From Desulfosporosinus lacus DSM 15449 (lineage in GTDB: Bacteria; Bacillota; Desulfitobacteriia; Desulfitobacteriales; Desulfitobacteriaceae), in contig NZ_FQXJ01000003.1 in NCBI RefSeq assembly GCF_900129935.1, forward strand, positions 558,001-622,000: a stretch of 64,000 nt of DNA, written 5' to 3'. The notes under the pieces are model-generated. The model searched no databases. It saw nothing but the letters and a program-made list of their open reading frames with translations, and was not told the origin of the DNA. Shown in pieces: positions 24,936 to 34,084 of this stretch. Within the stretch, counting starts at the first letter, position 1. Each line of letters begins with the position of its first letter. A program made the position numbers and the translations under genes.

Positions 24936-26150
24936 ATGGCTAATAGTTATGATTTGATTATTATCGGAGGTGGTCCTGCTGGACTTTCAGCTGCTATTTA
25001 TGGCGGCAGGGCTAAGCTTAAGACCTTAGTAATCAATAAAGGGACAATCGGCGGTTTAGTGGATACGACTAGGGAAATCGTCAATTATCCTGGATATATC
25101 CAAGTCAGTGGACCGGATCTCATGAAAGATTTCAAAAAACATGCTGAGCATTTTAACGTTGAATTTTTAAAAGAAGAGGTTATCAGTGTAGATTTTTCTC
25201 AAGAAGAAAAAATAATTAAAACGAAGAAAGGCAAAGAACTATCTGCTAAAGCTGTTATTCTTGCCTGTGGCAGTGAACCGAGAATTTTAAATATCCCAGG
25301 AGAAAAAACACTCCGAGGGAGTGGAGTAGCGTACTGTGCGACCTGTGATGCGGAGTTTTTTGAAGGGGAAGATGTTGTTGTCGTTGGAAGTGGTGACCAG
25401 GCCATTGAAGAAGGTATGTACATCACCAAGTTTGCCCGTAAAGTGACCGTGATTGTTTTACATGATGAAGGAGTTCTTGATTGTAATAAAGTAAGTGCAG
25501 AAAGAGCTTTTAATAATGAAAAAATGGAGTTTATCTGGAACTCAACAATTGAAGCAGTTCTTGGGGAAGAAAATGTAGAAGGGGTAAAGATTAAGAATCT
25601 AAAAACAGGCGGTTCATCTGAACTTACCTGTCAGGGTGTATTCTTCTTCGTCGGTATGATTCCATCAACGCATTTTCTCAAAGATAGCGGACTTGAAACG
25701 GACAAGAGAGGGTATATTCCCGTCAATGAAGGTATGGAAACGAACCTTGAAGGGATTTATGCCGTCGGTGACAATCGAGTAAAATATTTAAGACAAGTTG
25801 TCTCCGCAGCAGGGGATGGCGCGACTGCAGCTGTAGCAGCTGAACGTTACATTGAAGAACTCAATTATTTTAATTCCAATATTATTCAAAGTGATAAAAA
25901 GATATTATTATTATTTTTCAATGTCTTAGTCAATGAAAGCTTAGAATTCAGCACCTTATTGGAAGGACTCATTAGTGAAAATGCTGATGAATATAAAATA
26001 TTCAAAGTTGATATGGCAACAAAGAAGAGTCTTGCTGGAAAATATCAAATAGAAAAGGTACCCGCAGTTGTTGTATTAGATAAAGGGGAAGAAATCAAAC
26101 GTCTGGACTGCAGTATGGATAAAGAGCAGCTTAAATCTCAATTATCCTAG
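24936..26150 (+). CDS. Thioredoxin reductase fused to a thioredoxin-like domain
   Basis: 404 residues. Residues 1-308 are a flavin thioredoxin reductase: GGGPAG FAD loop, redox pair CATC at Cys134/Cys137, GSGDQA second Rossmann loop, and VGDNR. The HRRxxxR segment that binds the NADPH 2'-phosphate in classical enzymes is replaced by a stretch around VLHDEGVLDCN (174-184), so NADPH use is doubtful. Residues about 312-404 form a thioredoxin-like fold without any CxxC. Length is about 95 residues above the family norm. Coupled to the thioredoxin gene. Confidence 0.88.
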   Translation: MANSYDLIIIGGGPAGLSAAIYGGRAKLKTLVINKGTIGGLVDTTREIVNYPGYIQVSGPDLMKDFKKHAEHFNVEFLKEEVISVDFSQEEKIIKTKKGKELSAKAVILACGSEPRILNIPGEKTLRGSGVAYCATCDAEFFEGEDVVVVGSGDQAIEEGMYITKFARKVTVIVLHDEGVLDCNKVSAERAFNNEKMEFIWNSTIEAVLGEENVEGVKIKNLKTGGSSELTCQGVFFFVGMIPSTHFLKDSGLETDKRGYIPVNEGMETNLEGIYAVGDNRVKYLRQVVSAAGDGATAAVAAERYIEELNYFNSNIIQSDKKILLLFFNVLVNESLEFSTLLEGLISENADEYKIFKVDMATKKSLAGKYQIEKVPAVVVLDKGEEIKRLDCSMDKEQLKSQLS

Positions 26151-26317
26151 CCCCTATTTCTTGTGGAGAAAGAAGGAGTGCCGACAGTAATCTGATCAAA
26201 AATAATATACACGAGAGCCATAGTGAAGATCCTGAATAGTGCAAACTTGTTATATTATGTGACATAAACGTGTATTAGTTTGTGGTTACGTCGGACTTAT
26301 GTGGAGGGGGTATATGG

Positions 26318-28378
26318 ATGAAATTTAAAAGCATCCGAACTCAGTTTTTAGCGATTTCGATAATAATTGTTATAATTTCTCTAACAGCTGTTGACGGTAT
26401 TGCGAGTTACTATATTAACCAACAGGCTAAAAATGATTATTTTAGTAATTCGAACGAACAAATGAAAATTGCCGAAAAATCAATCAAAATCTTTTATGAT
26501 CAGATTGATAAAGACATTAATATGATGGCTTCAAATCCATTGGTTATGGGAGCAAGCAACGGCATTACGTCCTATGCCAACAATACTGAAAAAGTCAAAA
26601 TGACCCCTTCGCAAAATGGTGGATTAGAGCAAGAGATTTATGACATTTTTGATCACTATGCAAAAAATCATCCAGGCACAATGTACGTTTATTTTGGCAC
26701 GGAAAATGGGACTTACCTACAGTGGCCTGAAACCGAACTGCCTGCGAATTTCAATCCACCTGAAAAAGGATGGTATAAAATTGGCTTAAGCGGAAGCGGG
26801 TCAATTGTGAGAACCGAGCCCTACGTTGATGGAATTTCTAATGCTATGATTACGAGCAATGTAAGGTCTTTTGTAGACACGAATGGAAATCTGTTGGGTA
26901 CAATTGGAATCGATGTGGAGCAGTCCGTCATAAGTGATATGTTGAACTCCATGAAGACCGGGGAAACAGGATTTTCGATGATCGTCCATAATACAGGAGT
27001 TGTTTTAGCGGATGGAAACAACTCTGAAAATAACTTTAAAAAACTAGAAGAAATTCAGATAGCGGGACTAGACAAGCTAGTGTCTGAAGATTTACAGTCC
27101 TTCGATGTAACTATTGAAGGACAAAAATACATAGTTAATCCCTATAAAGTATCGGGAACGGACTGGATTTTAGCATCCTTTATGTCTGAGAACGAATTAA
27201 CTGAAGGTGCAAGAAGTATATCCTATATGGTTTTGGTTGTTTCTGTCATCATGCTTCTGATCACAATTTTATTCATTACGATAACGACAAAGAAAATCAC
27301 GACACCGATCATTCAATCGTCTCAATACTTAATGCTTGTTGCCGGTGGGGACTTCTCACAAGAGATCAACCCTAAATTCCTGGCCCGAAAAGATGAGATA
27401 GGGTCAATTACGAACGCCATCAATGATATGAAAAATTCGATTAAACAGTTGGTTAATAATATTAAGAATGAATCGACAGCGATCGAAGAGGAAGTACACG
27501 ATGCCATGGACAACGTAATTACTCTAACCTCGAGCTTGGAAGAGATCTCTGCTACAACTGAAGAACTGGCTGCAAGTATGGAAGAAACTTCTGCCACTTC
27601 TGAAGAAATGTCAGCAACGACTCAGGAAATAGAAAAAGCGGTTCAATTAATCTCGGAAAAGTCTCAACAAGGTGCAACCTCGTCAAGGGAAATCACCAAG
27701 CGAGCGGAAGATACTAAAAAGAACGTCAATATCGCTCGAAAGAAAGCAGAAGATATATTTATCGATACTCGTGAAAAACTAGAGAAGGCGATTATAGAAT
27801 CACAGGTCGTCAGTCAAATCCATTTATTGACGGAAGCCATTATGCAAATCACCGAACAAACTAACTTATTAGCCTTAAATGCCGCAATTGAAGCTGCAAG
27901 AGCAGGTGAAGCCGGGAGAGGGTTCTCGGTTGTTTCAGAAGAAATACGAAAACTTGCAGAGCAATCAAAGGGAGCGGTTATGCAAATACAGGAAGTTACG
28001 ACAAAAGTAACAAGCGCAGTCGATAATCTCTCCCGAAATTCTAATGGGTTGCTGTCTTTTGTGACTGTCGACGTAAATAATGATTATCAGGTTATGTTGG
28101 AGGTAGCAGAAAAATACAGCGAGGATGCGAACTTCGTAGATGGGCTTGTAGCTGATTTTAGTGCCACATCTGAACAACTTCTGATGTCTATACAAAACAT
28201 ATCGCATGCTATTGATGGGGTAGCCCAAGCAGCCAATCAAGGTGCAAGTGGAACGACAGATATTGCAAATCGGGCGACTGAGGTAAACATTAAATCCTAT
28301 GAGGTTAAAGAACAGATCCTGAGAGCTAAAGAAAGTGCTAATAAATTACAAGAAGATATCAAGAGATTTAAAATATAA
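26318..28378 (+). CDS. Methyl-accepting chemotaxis protein with dCache sensor
   Basis: 686 residues from ATG 26318 (GGAGGGGG 8-9 nt upstream). N-terminal membrane helix (about 8-32), extracellular Cache-type domain to about 275, second membrane helix ([18 protein letters not shown]), HAMP, and a cytoplasmic signalling domain whose hairpin tip [19 protein letters not shown] is conserved. It would steer motility toward or from a small external molecule; its place after the amine-transport block makes a quaternary amine a reasonable guess. The preceding 167 bp gap holds no gene. Confidence 0.93.
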   Translation: MKFKSIRTQFLAISIIIVIISLTAVDGIASYYINQQAKNDYFSNSNEQMKIAEKSIKIFYDQIDKDINMMASNPLVMGASNGITSYANNTEKVKMTPSQNGGLEQEIYDIFDHYAKNHPGTMYVYFGTENGTYLQWPETELPANFNPPEKGWYKIGLSGSGSIVRTEPYVDGISNAMITSNVRSFVDTNGNLLGTIGIDVEQSVISDMLNSMKTGETGFSMIVHNTGVVLADGNNSENNFKKLEEIQIAGLDKLVSEDLQSFDVTIEGQKYIVNPYKVSGTDWILASFMSENELTEGARSISYMVLVVSVIMLLITILFITITTKKITTPIIQSSQYLMLVAGGDFSQEINPKFLARKDEIGSITNAINDMKNSIKQLVNNIKNESTAIEEEVHDAMDNVITLTSSLEEISATTEELAASMEETSATSEEMSATTQEIEKAVQLISEKSQQGATSSREITKRAEDTKKNVNIARKKAEDIFIDTREKLEKAIIESQVVSQIHLLTEAIMQITEQTNLLALNAAIEAARAGEAGRGFSVVSEEIRKLAEQSKGAVMQIQEVTTKVTSAVDNLSRNSNGLLSFVTVDVNNDYQVMLEVAEKYSEDANFVDGLVADFSATSEQLLMSIQNISHAIDGVAQAANQGASGTTDIANRATEVNIKSYEVKEQILRAKESANKLQEDIKRFKI

Positions 28379-28381
28379 TGC

Positions 28382-28433
28382 AAAGCCTTGAAGTGCATAT
28401 CGTAATGAGATATGCCCTCAGGGCTTTTTGCAT
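28382..28433 (+). terminator. Terminator after the chemoreceptor gene
   Basis: AAAGCC...GTGCATATC pairs with GATATGCcctcaGGGCTTT, with internal bulges, followed by a T5 run. It starts 4 bp after the stop codon. Confidence 0.8.
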
Positions 28434-28599
28434 TATAAAGAAGCTTCAAAGTAATGTAAAAAAACATTTAAAATTATTGGTAAATATGTTAAAATACCTC
28501 ACGAGAGGTTTTTTAACAAAATACGACATCATTTAACACGGTTTTGTCTTTCTAAATAAAATACCCATATATTAGCTATTTTATTTAGAGAAAAATCGT

Positions 28600-28692
28600 T
28601 CTGATAAAGGCAAAGCATCTGAAAAGGTGTGACGCAAAGCCATGGGTCTACAGCAGTACAATTACTGCCATGATTGCCAGGTTGCCGGAGAA
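28600..28692 (+). promoter_or_regulatory. Cyclic di-GMP-I (GEMM) riboswitch
   Basis: The conserved core is recognisable: AAGGCAAA, a short stem closed by GAAA (CATCTGAAAAGGTG), then GACGCAAAGCC and a second helix with a receptor-like end (CATGGGTCTACAG ... GCCATG), and GCCAGGTTGCCGG closing P1. This matches class I c-di-GMP aptamers common in clostridia. A terminator follows directly, so c-di-GMP binding should decide read-through into the HTH gene at 28819. Confidence 0.88.
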
Positions 28693-28698
28693 GAAATT

Positions 28699-28747
28699 AG
28701 AACCCCAGCCGGGACTAAGTTCTCTGGTGTGGAGTTCTTTTTGTTTT
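28699..28747 (+). terminator. Riboswitch expression-platform terminator
   Basis: AGAACCCCAGCC pairs imperfectly with GGTGTGGAGTTCT, followed by TTTTTGTTTT. It lies between the c-di-GMP aptamer and the HTH gene and is the natural switch element. The 5' arm is close to the aptamer P1, so mutually exclusive folding is plausible. Confidence 0.75.
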
Positions 28748-28818
28748 CTCTTCTTTAAATTAGGTTTGGATAATGTTGACTGTATTTAATCACTGATCTT
28801 ACAAGGGGGGGTTTGAAT

Positions 28819-29208
28819 ATGAATGAAGTTGTCCATCAGTTACGTACGGCCAGGGAAGCTAAAGGACTGGAGTTGAAAGAGGTCGAGGAAATTACTAAGA
28901 TTCGCACTAAATACCTGCAAGCATTGGAAGATGGGGACTACAGCATTCTTCCCGGCGGGGTTTACACGGTAGGATTTTTGCGTTCTTATGCTCGTTTCCT
29001 TGACTTAGACGCAGACAATTTAGTAAATGCCTTTAGAATGGAAGCAACTGCTGCTAAATTAGAAACCACTTTCGATAATACTTTACAAGAAACAATTAGG
29101 CCGTATCGAGAGCAATCTTTACTTATAAGGATTTCACAATTCTACAGGGAGGCAGGTGATATATTTAGATTTTTAAAGACAAGCAGGATGGAGCAGTCAA
29201 AAAGATAG
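28819..29208 (+). CDS. RodZ-type helix-turn-helix protein without membrane segment
   Basis: 129 residues from ATG 28819 (AAGGGGGGG upstream). Residues 1-70 are the Cro/CI-like HTH_25 domain typical of RodZ (LRTAREAKGLELKEVEEIT, LEDGDYSILPGGVYTVGFLRSYA). The remaining 60 residues are charged and end without the membrane helix and extracellular domain that full RodZ has. RodZ links MreB to the cell wall; this short soluble version may instead be a regulator or an MreB-binding fragment. Its control by c-di-GMP suggests a role in a motile-to-sessile switch. Confidence 0.85.
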   Translation: MNEVVHQLRTAREAKGLELKEVEEITKIRTKYLQALEDGDYSILPGGVYTVGFLRSYARFLDLDADNLVNAFRMEATAAKLETTFDNTLQETIRPYREQSLLIRISQFYREAGDIFRFLKTSRMEQSKR

Positions 29209-29337
29209 ACGGAGAATTACTTTTCTAAGATTGTTTTTGGAAAGACCTGCTGCTTCTTTTGTAGGCTTAGATAAGTGCGCTTGCGTTTCCTAAATGACAC
29301 GGGAATTTTCGGAAAATAATATAAATTTTTATAAACA

Positions 29338-29376
29338 CCTTGAGGTACGTATCCATGTAGATCTCAAGGCTTTTTT
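29338..29376 (+). terminator. Terminator after the HTH gene
   Basis: CCTTGAG pairs with CTCAAGG (loop about 18 nt with extra pairing GTAC/GTAGAT), followed by CTTTTTT. The rest of 29209-29491 shows no gene. Confidence 0.75.
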
Positions 29377-29491
29377 GTATGCAAAAATGAATACCTCGCA
29401 TCAATCAGATATGATAACACATATCTAAAAGATACGAGGTGCAGTACTCAACCTACGTCCGGCAGAGTTGTTACAGTGTGAAGGTCGTTTA

Positions 29492-30847
29492 TTATACAGT
29501 CAGGAAGAAAGACATGATCCAAACTGCAATTATTGCGGCCACACTTCCTATTGCGGAACCGACTGAGACCAGCGAATAGCCTTCTTTCATAGAGAGATCG
29601 TTGGACTTGACAACGACCCAGAAGTGGCTGGCGTTAGCATGATAGAAGAAGGAGGAACCTGCTGCTATGGCAAGAGTTCCGATAACGGGATGGATTCCCA
29701 ATGATGGAAGCAACGGCAAGATAATTGCAGAACCGGTCAGAAGGGAAACCGTTGCAGAGCCGTTTGAAACGGAAAGGAGCAAGGCGACTAAGAAGGGTAC
29801 GAACACAGCGGGCAGGGGAGTAGAAGCGATCAGAGCTCCAAGGTAGGCGCCGACGCCGGAGGCCTTGAGGACAGCACCGAAAGCTCCTGCTGCGCCAGTA
29901 GCTAAAATAATAAATCCTGAACTTTCAACAGCTCTGTCAAACCACGCATAGACCTGATCCTTGCTGAAGAGGCTGGTATCCAAGAACAGAGCGAGGATAA
30001 CACCGATTGAAAGAGCAGGGATAGGGTGCCCGATGAAACCAAGGTAAGGAAGGATGGCGGAACCTTTGGGAATGGACATGACAGCAAAGGAGTTTGCACA
30101 GATGAGGAAGACGGGAACCAGGATGACAGCAAAAGTCAGAGCAGCGTTGGGAAGCTTCTTATCAGTTTGAATTGTGAAGTCTTCCCCCACAACTGTATCA
30201 ACATTACTCATCTTGGAGACATGAGGATATTTGTTGCGAGCCCACGTAGAATTACAATATAAAGTAGCCGCAGTAGTATAGGCGAAAGCAGAGATGAGAC
30301 CAAAAGCGATGACCAGACCAACATCCGCACCTAAAGTGCCTGCAGCGGCTAGAGGGCCCGGGGTGGGTGGGACCATCGTGTGAGTTGCCAAGATACCTGC
30401 ATTCAGAGCACCCAACAAAGCAAAGAGAGGAACACCGCCTCGAGCGGAAAGCGCACGGGCAACAGGAGAGAGAATAACGATAGCTGAGTCACTGAAAACC
30501 GGGATAGATACTAGATAACCAGAAATGGCCATGGCCAGGCTTGAACGCTTTTTACCGACTATTTTTAATATAGTGTTGGCGAGTACCAGGGCACCGCTCG
30601 TTTGTTCAAGGATTACGCCCATCGTACACCCTAGAATGATAACGATACCGATACTTCCTATGGTACCGCCAAAGCCTCCTGTAACGGTGCTGATAACATC
30701 TTTCAGAGGTATTCCAAAGCCAATGGCAGAACCGATAGCCACAATGATGAGAGCAAAGACCGGGTGAACTTTAAGCTTAATTATTCCTACAACAAGAATT
30801 ACAAGGGAAATGAGCATCACGAATAATGAACCTAAGCCAGCTTCCAT
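29492..30847 (-). CDS. GntP-family permease
   Basis: 451 residues, about 12-14 hydrophobic helices, with GntP/gluconate-type signatures: LGCTMGVILEQTSGA, PVFSDSAIVILSPVAR, THTMVPPTPGPLAAA and GNGSATVSLLTGSAI-like (SNGSATVSLLTG). The family imports gluconate and other hydroxy-acids such as glycerate or 3-hydroxybutyrate with protons. GGAGGTTGAATT precedes ATG at 30847. The LytS/LytTR pair upstream in the same direction, and the direct repeats between them, suggest control by that system. Substrate not assignable. Confidence 0.92.
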   Translation of the reverse strand: MEAGLGSLFVMLISLVILVVGIIKLKVHPVFALIIVAIGSAIGFGIPLKDVISTVTGGFGGTIGSIGIVIILGCTMGVILEQTSGALVLANTILKIVGKKRSSLAMAISGYLVSIPVFSDSAIVILSPVARALSARGGVPLFALLGALNAGILATHTMVPPTPGPLAAAGTLGADVGLVIAFGLISAFAYTTAATLYCNSTWARNKYPHVSKMSNVDTVVGEDFTIQTDKKLPNAALTFAVILVPVFLICANSFAVMSIPKGSAILPYLGFIGHPIPALSIGVILALFLDTSLFSKDQVYAWFDRAVESSGFIILATGAAGAFGAVLKASGVGAYLGALIASTPLPAVFVPFLVALLLSVSNGSATVSLLTGSAIILPLLPSLGIHPVIGTLAIAAGSSFFYHANASHFWVVVKSNDLSMKEGYSLVSVGSAIGSVAAIIAVWIMSFFLTV

Positions 30848-30991
30848 AATTCAACCTCCTCCGAATAATTTAAAATTTATAGGTACAGGTTTCTAAGAAA
30901 CTATTCCCCTCCTCATCTTAGGATATTTGAAATGAATGATAATAATAGGATTAGAAAAAAAAGATTAGAAAAAACGTACTTGAGCAACGAG

Positions 30992-31043
30992 ATAGAGTAT
31001 GCTCAATTCTTTGAATAATAGAGTGTGCCTAAATTCTTTGAAT
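30992..31043 (-). repeat. Two direct repeats upstream of the GntP gene
   Basis: ATAGAGTATGCTCAATTCTT plus TGAAT at 30992-31016 and the near copy starting ATAGAGTGTGCCTAAATTCT at 31018-31043, period 26 bp. LytTR regulators bind direct repeats, and the LytTR gene lies next door, so these are good operator candidates for the permease promoter on the minus strand. The rest of the gap 30848-31212 shows nothing more. Confidence 0.6.
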
Positions 31044-31212
31044 TTTATAGAATTTTATCATCCAAATCAGCTACATAAAATAGCTCCTGTTTTAAATGAG
31101 AATATTTACGCTTAATCAACGAAAAAGGTGTATCAAACGGTTGGCGCTTCTACAGAAAAGCAGCCGGTACATATCGTTAGATGTACCGACTGAGGATCAG
31201 AGTCTGTATAAA

Positions 31213-31923
31213 TTAAATCTTTAGTATTTGTCTAAGGTCCTTAATCTTTTCACGGCCCACTGGCAGGATCTCATTTTCATAGCCCGACATCTTTAAAGCA
31301 AAACTGTTATTATGCCACGGGAAGATCTCCTGTACATGCTCTAAGTTAACCAGATAACTTTTGTGGATACGAAAAAAACGATGCCCGGAGAGTCTCTTTT
31401 CGTATTCTCCTATTGAAAGGTTTTCCGTAAGATCCCCGTTTTTAGTGTGTATTAGACAACTGCGGTTATCCGTTTCTACAAAAACTATTGACTCTATATC
31501 CACTAATACTATTCTGCGATTGCAGTTAACCGGCAACCTGTTCAGAAGAGGCTTTGAGCAAGCCTCCAGTTCCTTGCGGCAGTTGGCTACGATCCGTTCG
31601 AGATGGTGCTTGTCAAAGGGCTTTAGGATATAGTTTGAGACGCCGATCTCAAAGGCACGAACCGCATATTGCGAATAAGCAGTGGCAAAGATGATATGGG
31701 CCTTGGGCATTAGCTGTTTTACGGTGGAGGCCAAAACCGTTCCCTCTATATCACCCAGGTTTATATCGATGAACACCAGGTCGAAATTATCTTTACTCAT
31801 CATTTCAAGGGCGGCAGTGCCGCTGTCTGCTTCAGATATCATGGCTTTGGGAACGATATCAAGAAGCTGATGGATTAATTCACTTCTGGCTGGACGCTCA
31901 TCGTCAACGACTGCGATTCTCAT
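31213..31923 (-). CDS. LytTR-family response regulator
   Basis: 236 residues. Receiver domain (1-120; DDE acidic pair, phosphoacceptor in LVFIDINLGDIEG, Lys in YILKPFDK) and a C-terminal LytTR DNA-binding domain (about 130-236) with NRSCLIHTKNGDL and FFRIHKSYLVNLEHV. AAGGAG precedes the ATG, which overlaps the kinase stop codon (ATGA). Forms a two-component pair with the LytS-like kinase and probably controls the permease downstream. Confidence 0.94.
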   Translation of the reverse strand: MRIAVVDDERPARSELIHQLLDIVPKAMISEADSGTAALEMMSKDNFDLVFIDINLGDIEGTVLASTVKQLMPKAHIIFATAYSQYAVRAFEIGVSNYILKPFDKHHLERIVANCRKELEACSKPLLNRLPVNCNRRIVLVDIESIVFVETDNRSCLIHTKNGDLTENLSIGEYEKRLSGHRFFRIHKSYLVNLEHVQEIFPWHNNSFALKMSGYENEILPVGREKIKDLRQILKI

Positions 31924-33641
31924 TGAGCAGGCTCCTTCCGGTCGGTGTTATACGTATCTTCCTTGGCATCTGTTATCATAAACTCCACTTGAGACCCTTC
32001 AGGGATACAGGTGATGCGAAGACTGTTTTCTTCCCCATAAATACTTTTTAACCGCTTTTGTACATTGGAAAGACCAATGTGATTGCCACTGGAGGCACCG
32101 TTGTGAAGATCCTCTAACACATCAGGCGGGAAACCGGATCCGCAGTCTGAGACAATGATAGAGACGCTGTCTGAAATCTCCCGGGCAACGATTCTAATGC
32201 GGCGGCGACCATAAGAATCGGCTCCGTACTTAACAGCGTTTTCAACGATTGGTTGGAGTATCAGGGCGGGGACCAGGCAATCCAAATGTTCAGGAACGTC
32301 GATTGTAACATCCAACTTTTCTTCGAAGCGGGCCTTTTCTAAAATTAGATAGTTATTTACATGAGCCATTTCCTCTTTAAGGGTAATCATACAACGGTCT
32401 GAGTCCAAGGTTTGCCGGAAATACGTGGCCAGTGCCATAAGAAGTTCTCTGGCCTGAGCTGGATTTTCTCTGCAAATGCAGGACACGGTGTTCAAAGAGT
32501 TATATAGAAAGTGAGGGTTTATCTGAGATTGGAGCGCAGAGAACTCTGCCCTTTGGCGCAGGTGCTTTTGATAGTCGATATCAGAAAGTTCCAGCTGAGT
32601 GGAAAACAAAGTAGCAAGGCCTTTAACAAAGCTGATGTCCGCTTCCAGATTAAGCCAGCGACGCTTTACAAATACCATGAGGCAGCCCACTGGATGATCC
32701 ATCTTGGTGAGTGGTGCTGCAATGATTGTATGGTGGCGAAGAATCCCTTTTAAACTTGTATTATTCTTGGTCTCAGTCAAGGTAACAAACTGATTGTCTT
32801 CCATTGCTTGTTTTGCAGGCAATGGAAGCTCCTTAAAATCATCGATATCAAGGTTGCTATCCGTCTGTCCCCGGGCAAGGATCTGCTGACGATCAGTTAT
32901 TATGACAATGGAACATATGGCGGAGGAAAGAATGATGGATACGGCGCTTTTCAGATCCTCTCTGCTGGAAAGACCGTTTCGGAGATAGGGAAGACATCGC
33001 TCTGCAATGGACAGGGCAAGACTCATCTTGCTGGCTGATTCTTGGTCCTTTTCAATAAATACATTTTTAAAGGTAGCCATAAAGATCACCATACCAAAAG
33101 AATTTAAAAAGATCATAGGCAGGGCGATGGTTTTTACCACACTCAGAGCCATATCAAAAGGGCGGCAGAGCAGTAAAATCATAGCCATTTGTACGACCTC
33201 TGAAATGATGGTAATGGCAAAAAGGCCGGCCTGATTCCATTTCCCCCGCTGGAAATGAGGGTAAAATACGGCGCCAATGATCCCAGCAAACAAAGTGGAA
33301 ACTGCACAGGCCACAGAGGTAAATCTGTCAATATCATAAAAGTAGCGGTGGACCCCACCGATCAACCCCGCTCCGATGCCTACGACCGGACCGCCTAATA
33401 TGCCTCCGGCTAATGCTCCGATAACACGGGTATTTACGATGACGCCCTCTAGTTGAACGCCCGTATAGGTGGAGAGGATACAAAAAAGACCAAAAAAAAC
33501 GGCAAGTGTCGCTTGGCTCCATAAGTTGCCACTTTTTTCAAGGAGCATCCGCCGTACTATCTTATTCTTTGTCAAGAGATTGGCAATGAGCACTAACAGA
33601 CCGATATTGAGAGTCAGATTCCACAACAAACTGTTTGACAT
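31920..33641 (-). CDS. LytS-like sensor histidine kinase
   Basis: 573 residues. Residues about 1-205 hold the 5TMR-LYT membrane sensor (GVQLEGVIVNTRVIGALAGG, GGPVVGIGAGLIGGVHRY), then a GAF-like domain (about 215-350), a kinase core with the phosphorylated His in QINPHFLYNSLNTV, and HATPase (DCGSGFP). LytS-type sensors respond to carbon overflow metabolites or membrane state; members such as BtsS and YpdA sense pyruvate. AAAGGAATGG ribosome site. Ligand here unknown. Confidence 0.94.
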   Translation of the reverse strand: MSNSLLWNLTLNIGLLVLIANLLTKNKIVRRMLLEKSGNLWSQATLAVFFGLFCILSTYTGVQLEGVIVNTRVIGALAGGILGGPVVGIGAGLIGGVHRYFYDIDRFTSVACAVSTLFAGIIGAVFYPHFQRGKWNQAGLFAITIISEVVQMAMILLLCRPFDMALSVVKTIALPMIFLNSFGMVIFMATFKNVFIEKDQESASKMSLALSIAERCLPYLRNGLSSREDLKSAVSIILSSAICSIVIITDRQQILARGQTDSNLDIDDFKELPLPAKQAMEDNQFVTLTETKNNTSLKGILRHHTIIAAPLTKMDHPVGCLMVFVKRRWLNLEADISFVKGLATLFSTQLELSDIDYQKHLRQRAEFSALQSQINPHFLYNSLNTVSCICRENPAQARELLMALATYFRQTLDSDRCMITLKEEMAHVNNYLILEKARFEEKLDVTIDVPEHLDCLVPALILQPIVENAVKYGADSYGRRRIRIVAREISDSVSIIVSDCGSGFPPDVLEDLHNGASSGNHIGLSNVQKRLKSIYGEENSLRITCIPEGSQVEFMITDAKEDTYNTDRKEPAQ

Positions 33642-33870
33642 GCTTTGGTTCCATTCCTTTCGGGATGTGCCGCAACGACACGGGGATCAAGACCTAAAAT
33701 ATTTGATGCGCTCTTTTTCACTTGTCGGTGATATCTTTTAATTTCTGTTTTTAGTGTGCCAAAGCTTTTACTTTTATGCAAGTCCTAATTTTTCAATAAC
33801 TATTGTTTTTCGACCTTTTCTGAAAATAGTTTTTGTTTTATTTTACGGCAGTGCATTTTGTTATTGATTT

Positions 33871-33898
33871 ACCTGGAAGAATTGAAATTCTTCCAGGT
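33871..33898 (+). repeat. Perfect 13-bp inverted repeat upstream of the TPP riboswitch
   Basis: ACCTGGAAGAATT pairs with AATTCTTCCAGGT around GA. It lies 32 bp before the riboswitch. It may be an operator or a terminator-like hairpin ahead of the operon; no T-run follows. Other sequence in 33642-33930 shows no gene. Confidence 0.6.
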
Positions 33899-33930
33899 AA
33901 GAAGTATACTTAGGCATATAAATATTATTA

Positions 33931-34019
33931 AACATCGGGAGCTTGATGAACAGGCTGAGAGTACGACTAATGTCGTAGACCGATTGAACCTGTTGGGTAA
34001 TGCCAGCGCAGGGAATGTT
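33931..34019 (+). promoter_or_regulatory. Thiamine pyrophosphate (TPP) riboswitch
   Basis: All conserved THI-box blocks are present in order: CGGGAGC, ACAGGCTGAGAGT, GACCGATTGAACCTG, TTGGGTAATGCCAGCG and CAGGGAA, with P1 formed by AACAT (33931) and ATGTT (34014). It binds thiamine pyrophosphate. A terminator follows 14 nt later, so the operon starting with luxE is switched off when TPP is plentiful. Confidence 0.96.
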
Positions 34020-34033
34020 ATTTTAGTCAATAG

Positions 34034-34064
34034 CACTTTGCCTAGGCAAAGTGTTTTTATTTTG
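34034..34064 (+). terminator. TPP-riboswitch terminator
   Basis: The palindrome CACTTTGCCTAGGCAAAGTG is followed directly by TTTTTATTTT and ends about 20 nt before the luxE-like start. This is a standard transcription-termination expression platform. Confidence 0.92.
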
Positions 34065-34084
34065 GAAAAAGGGATTTGAGAAAA

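Noticed and set aside
20432-26150. Betaine or glycine reductase (Grd) operon
   Set aside because: Thioredoxin and reductase genes are present, but no GrdA/B/C/D/E/H/I-like frames or in-frame TGA selenocysteine sites were seen.
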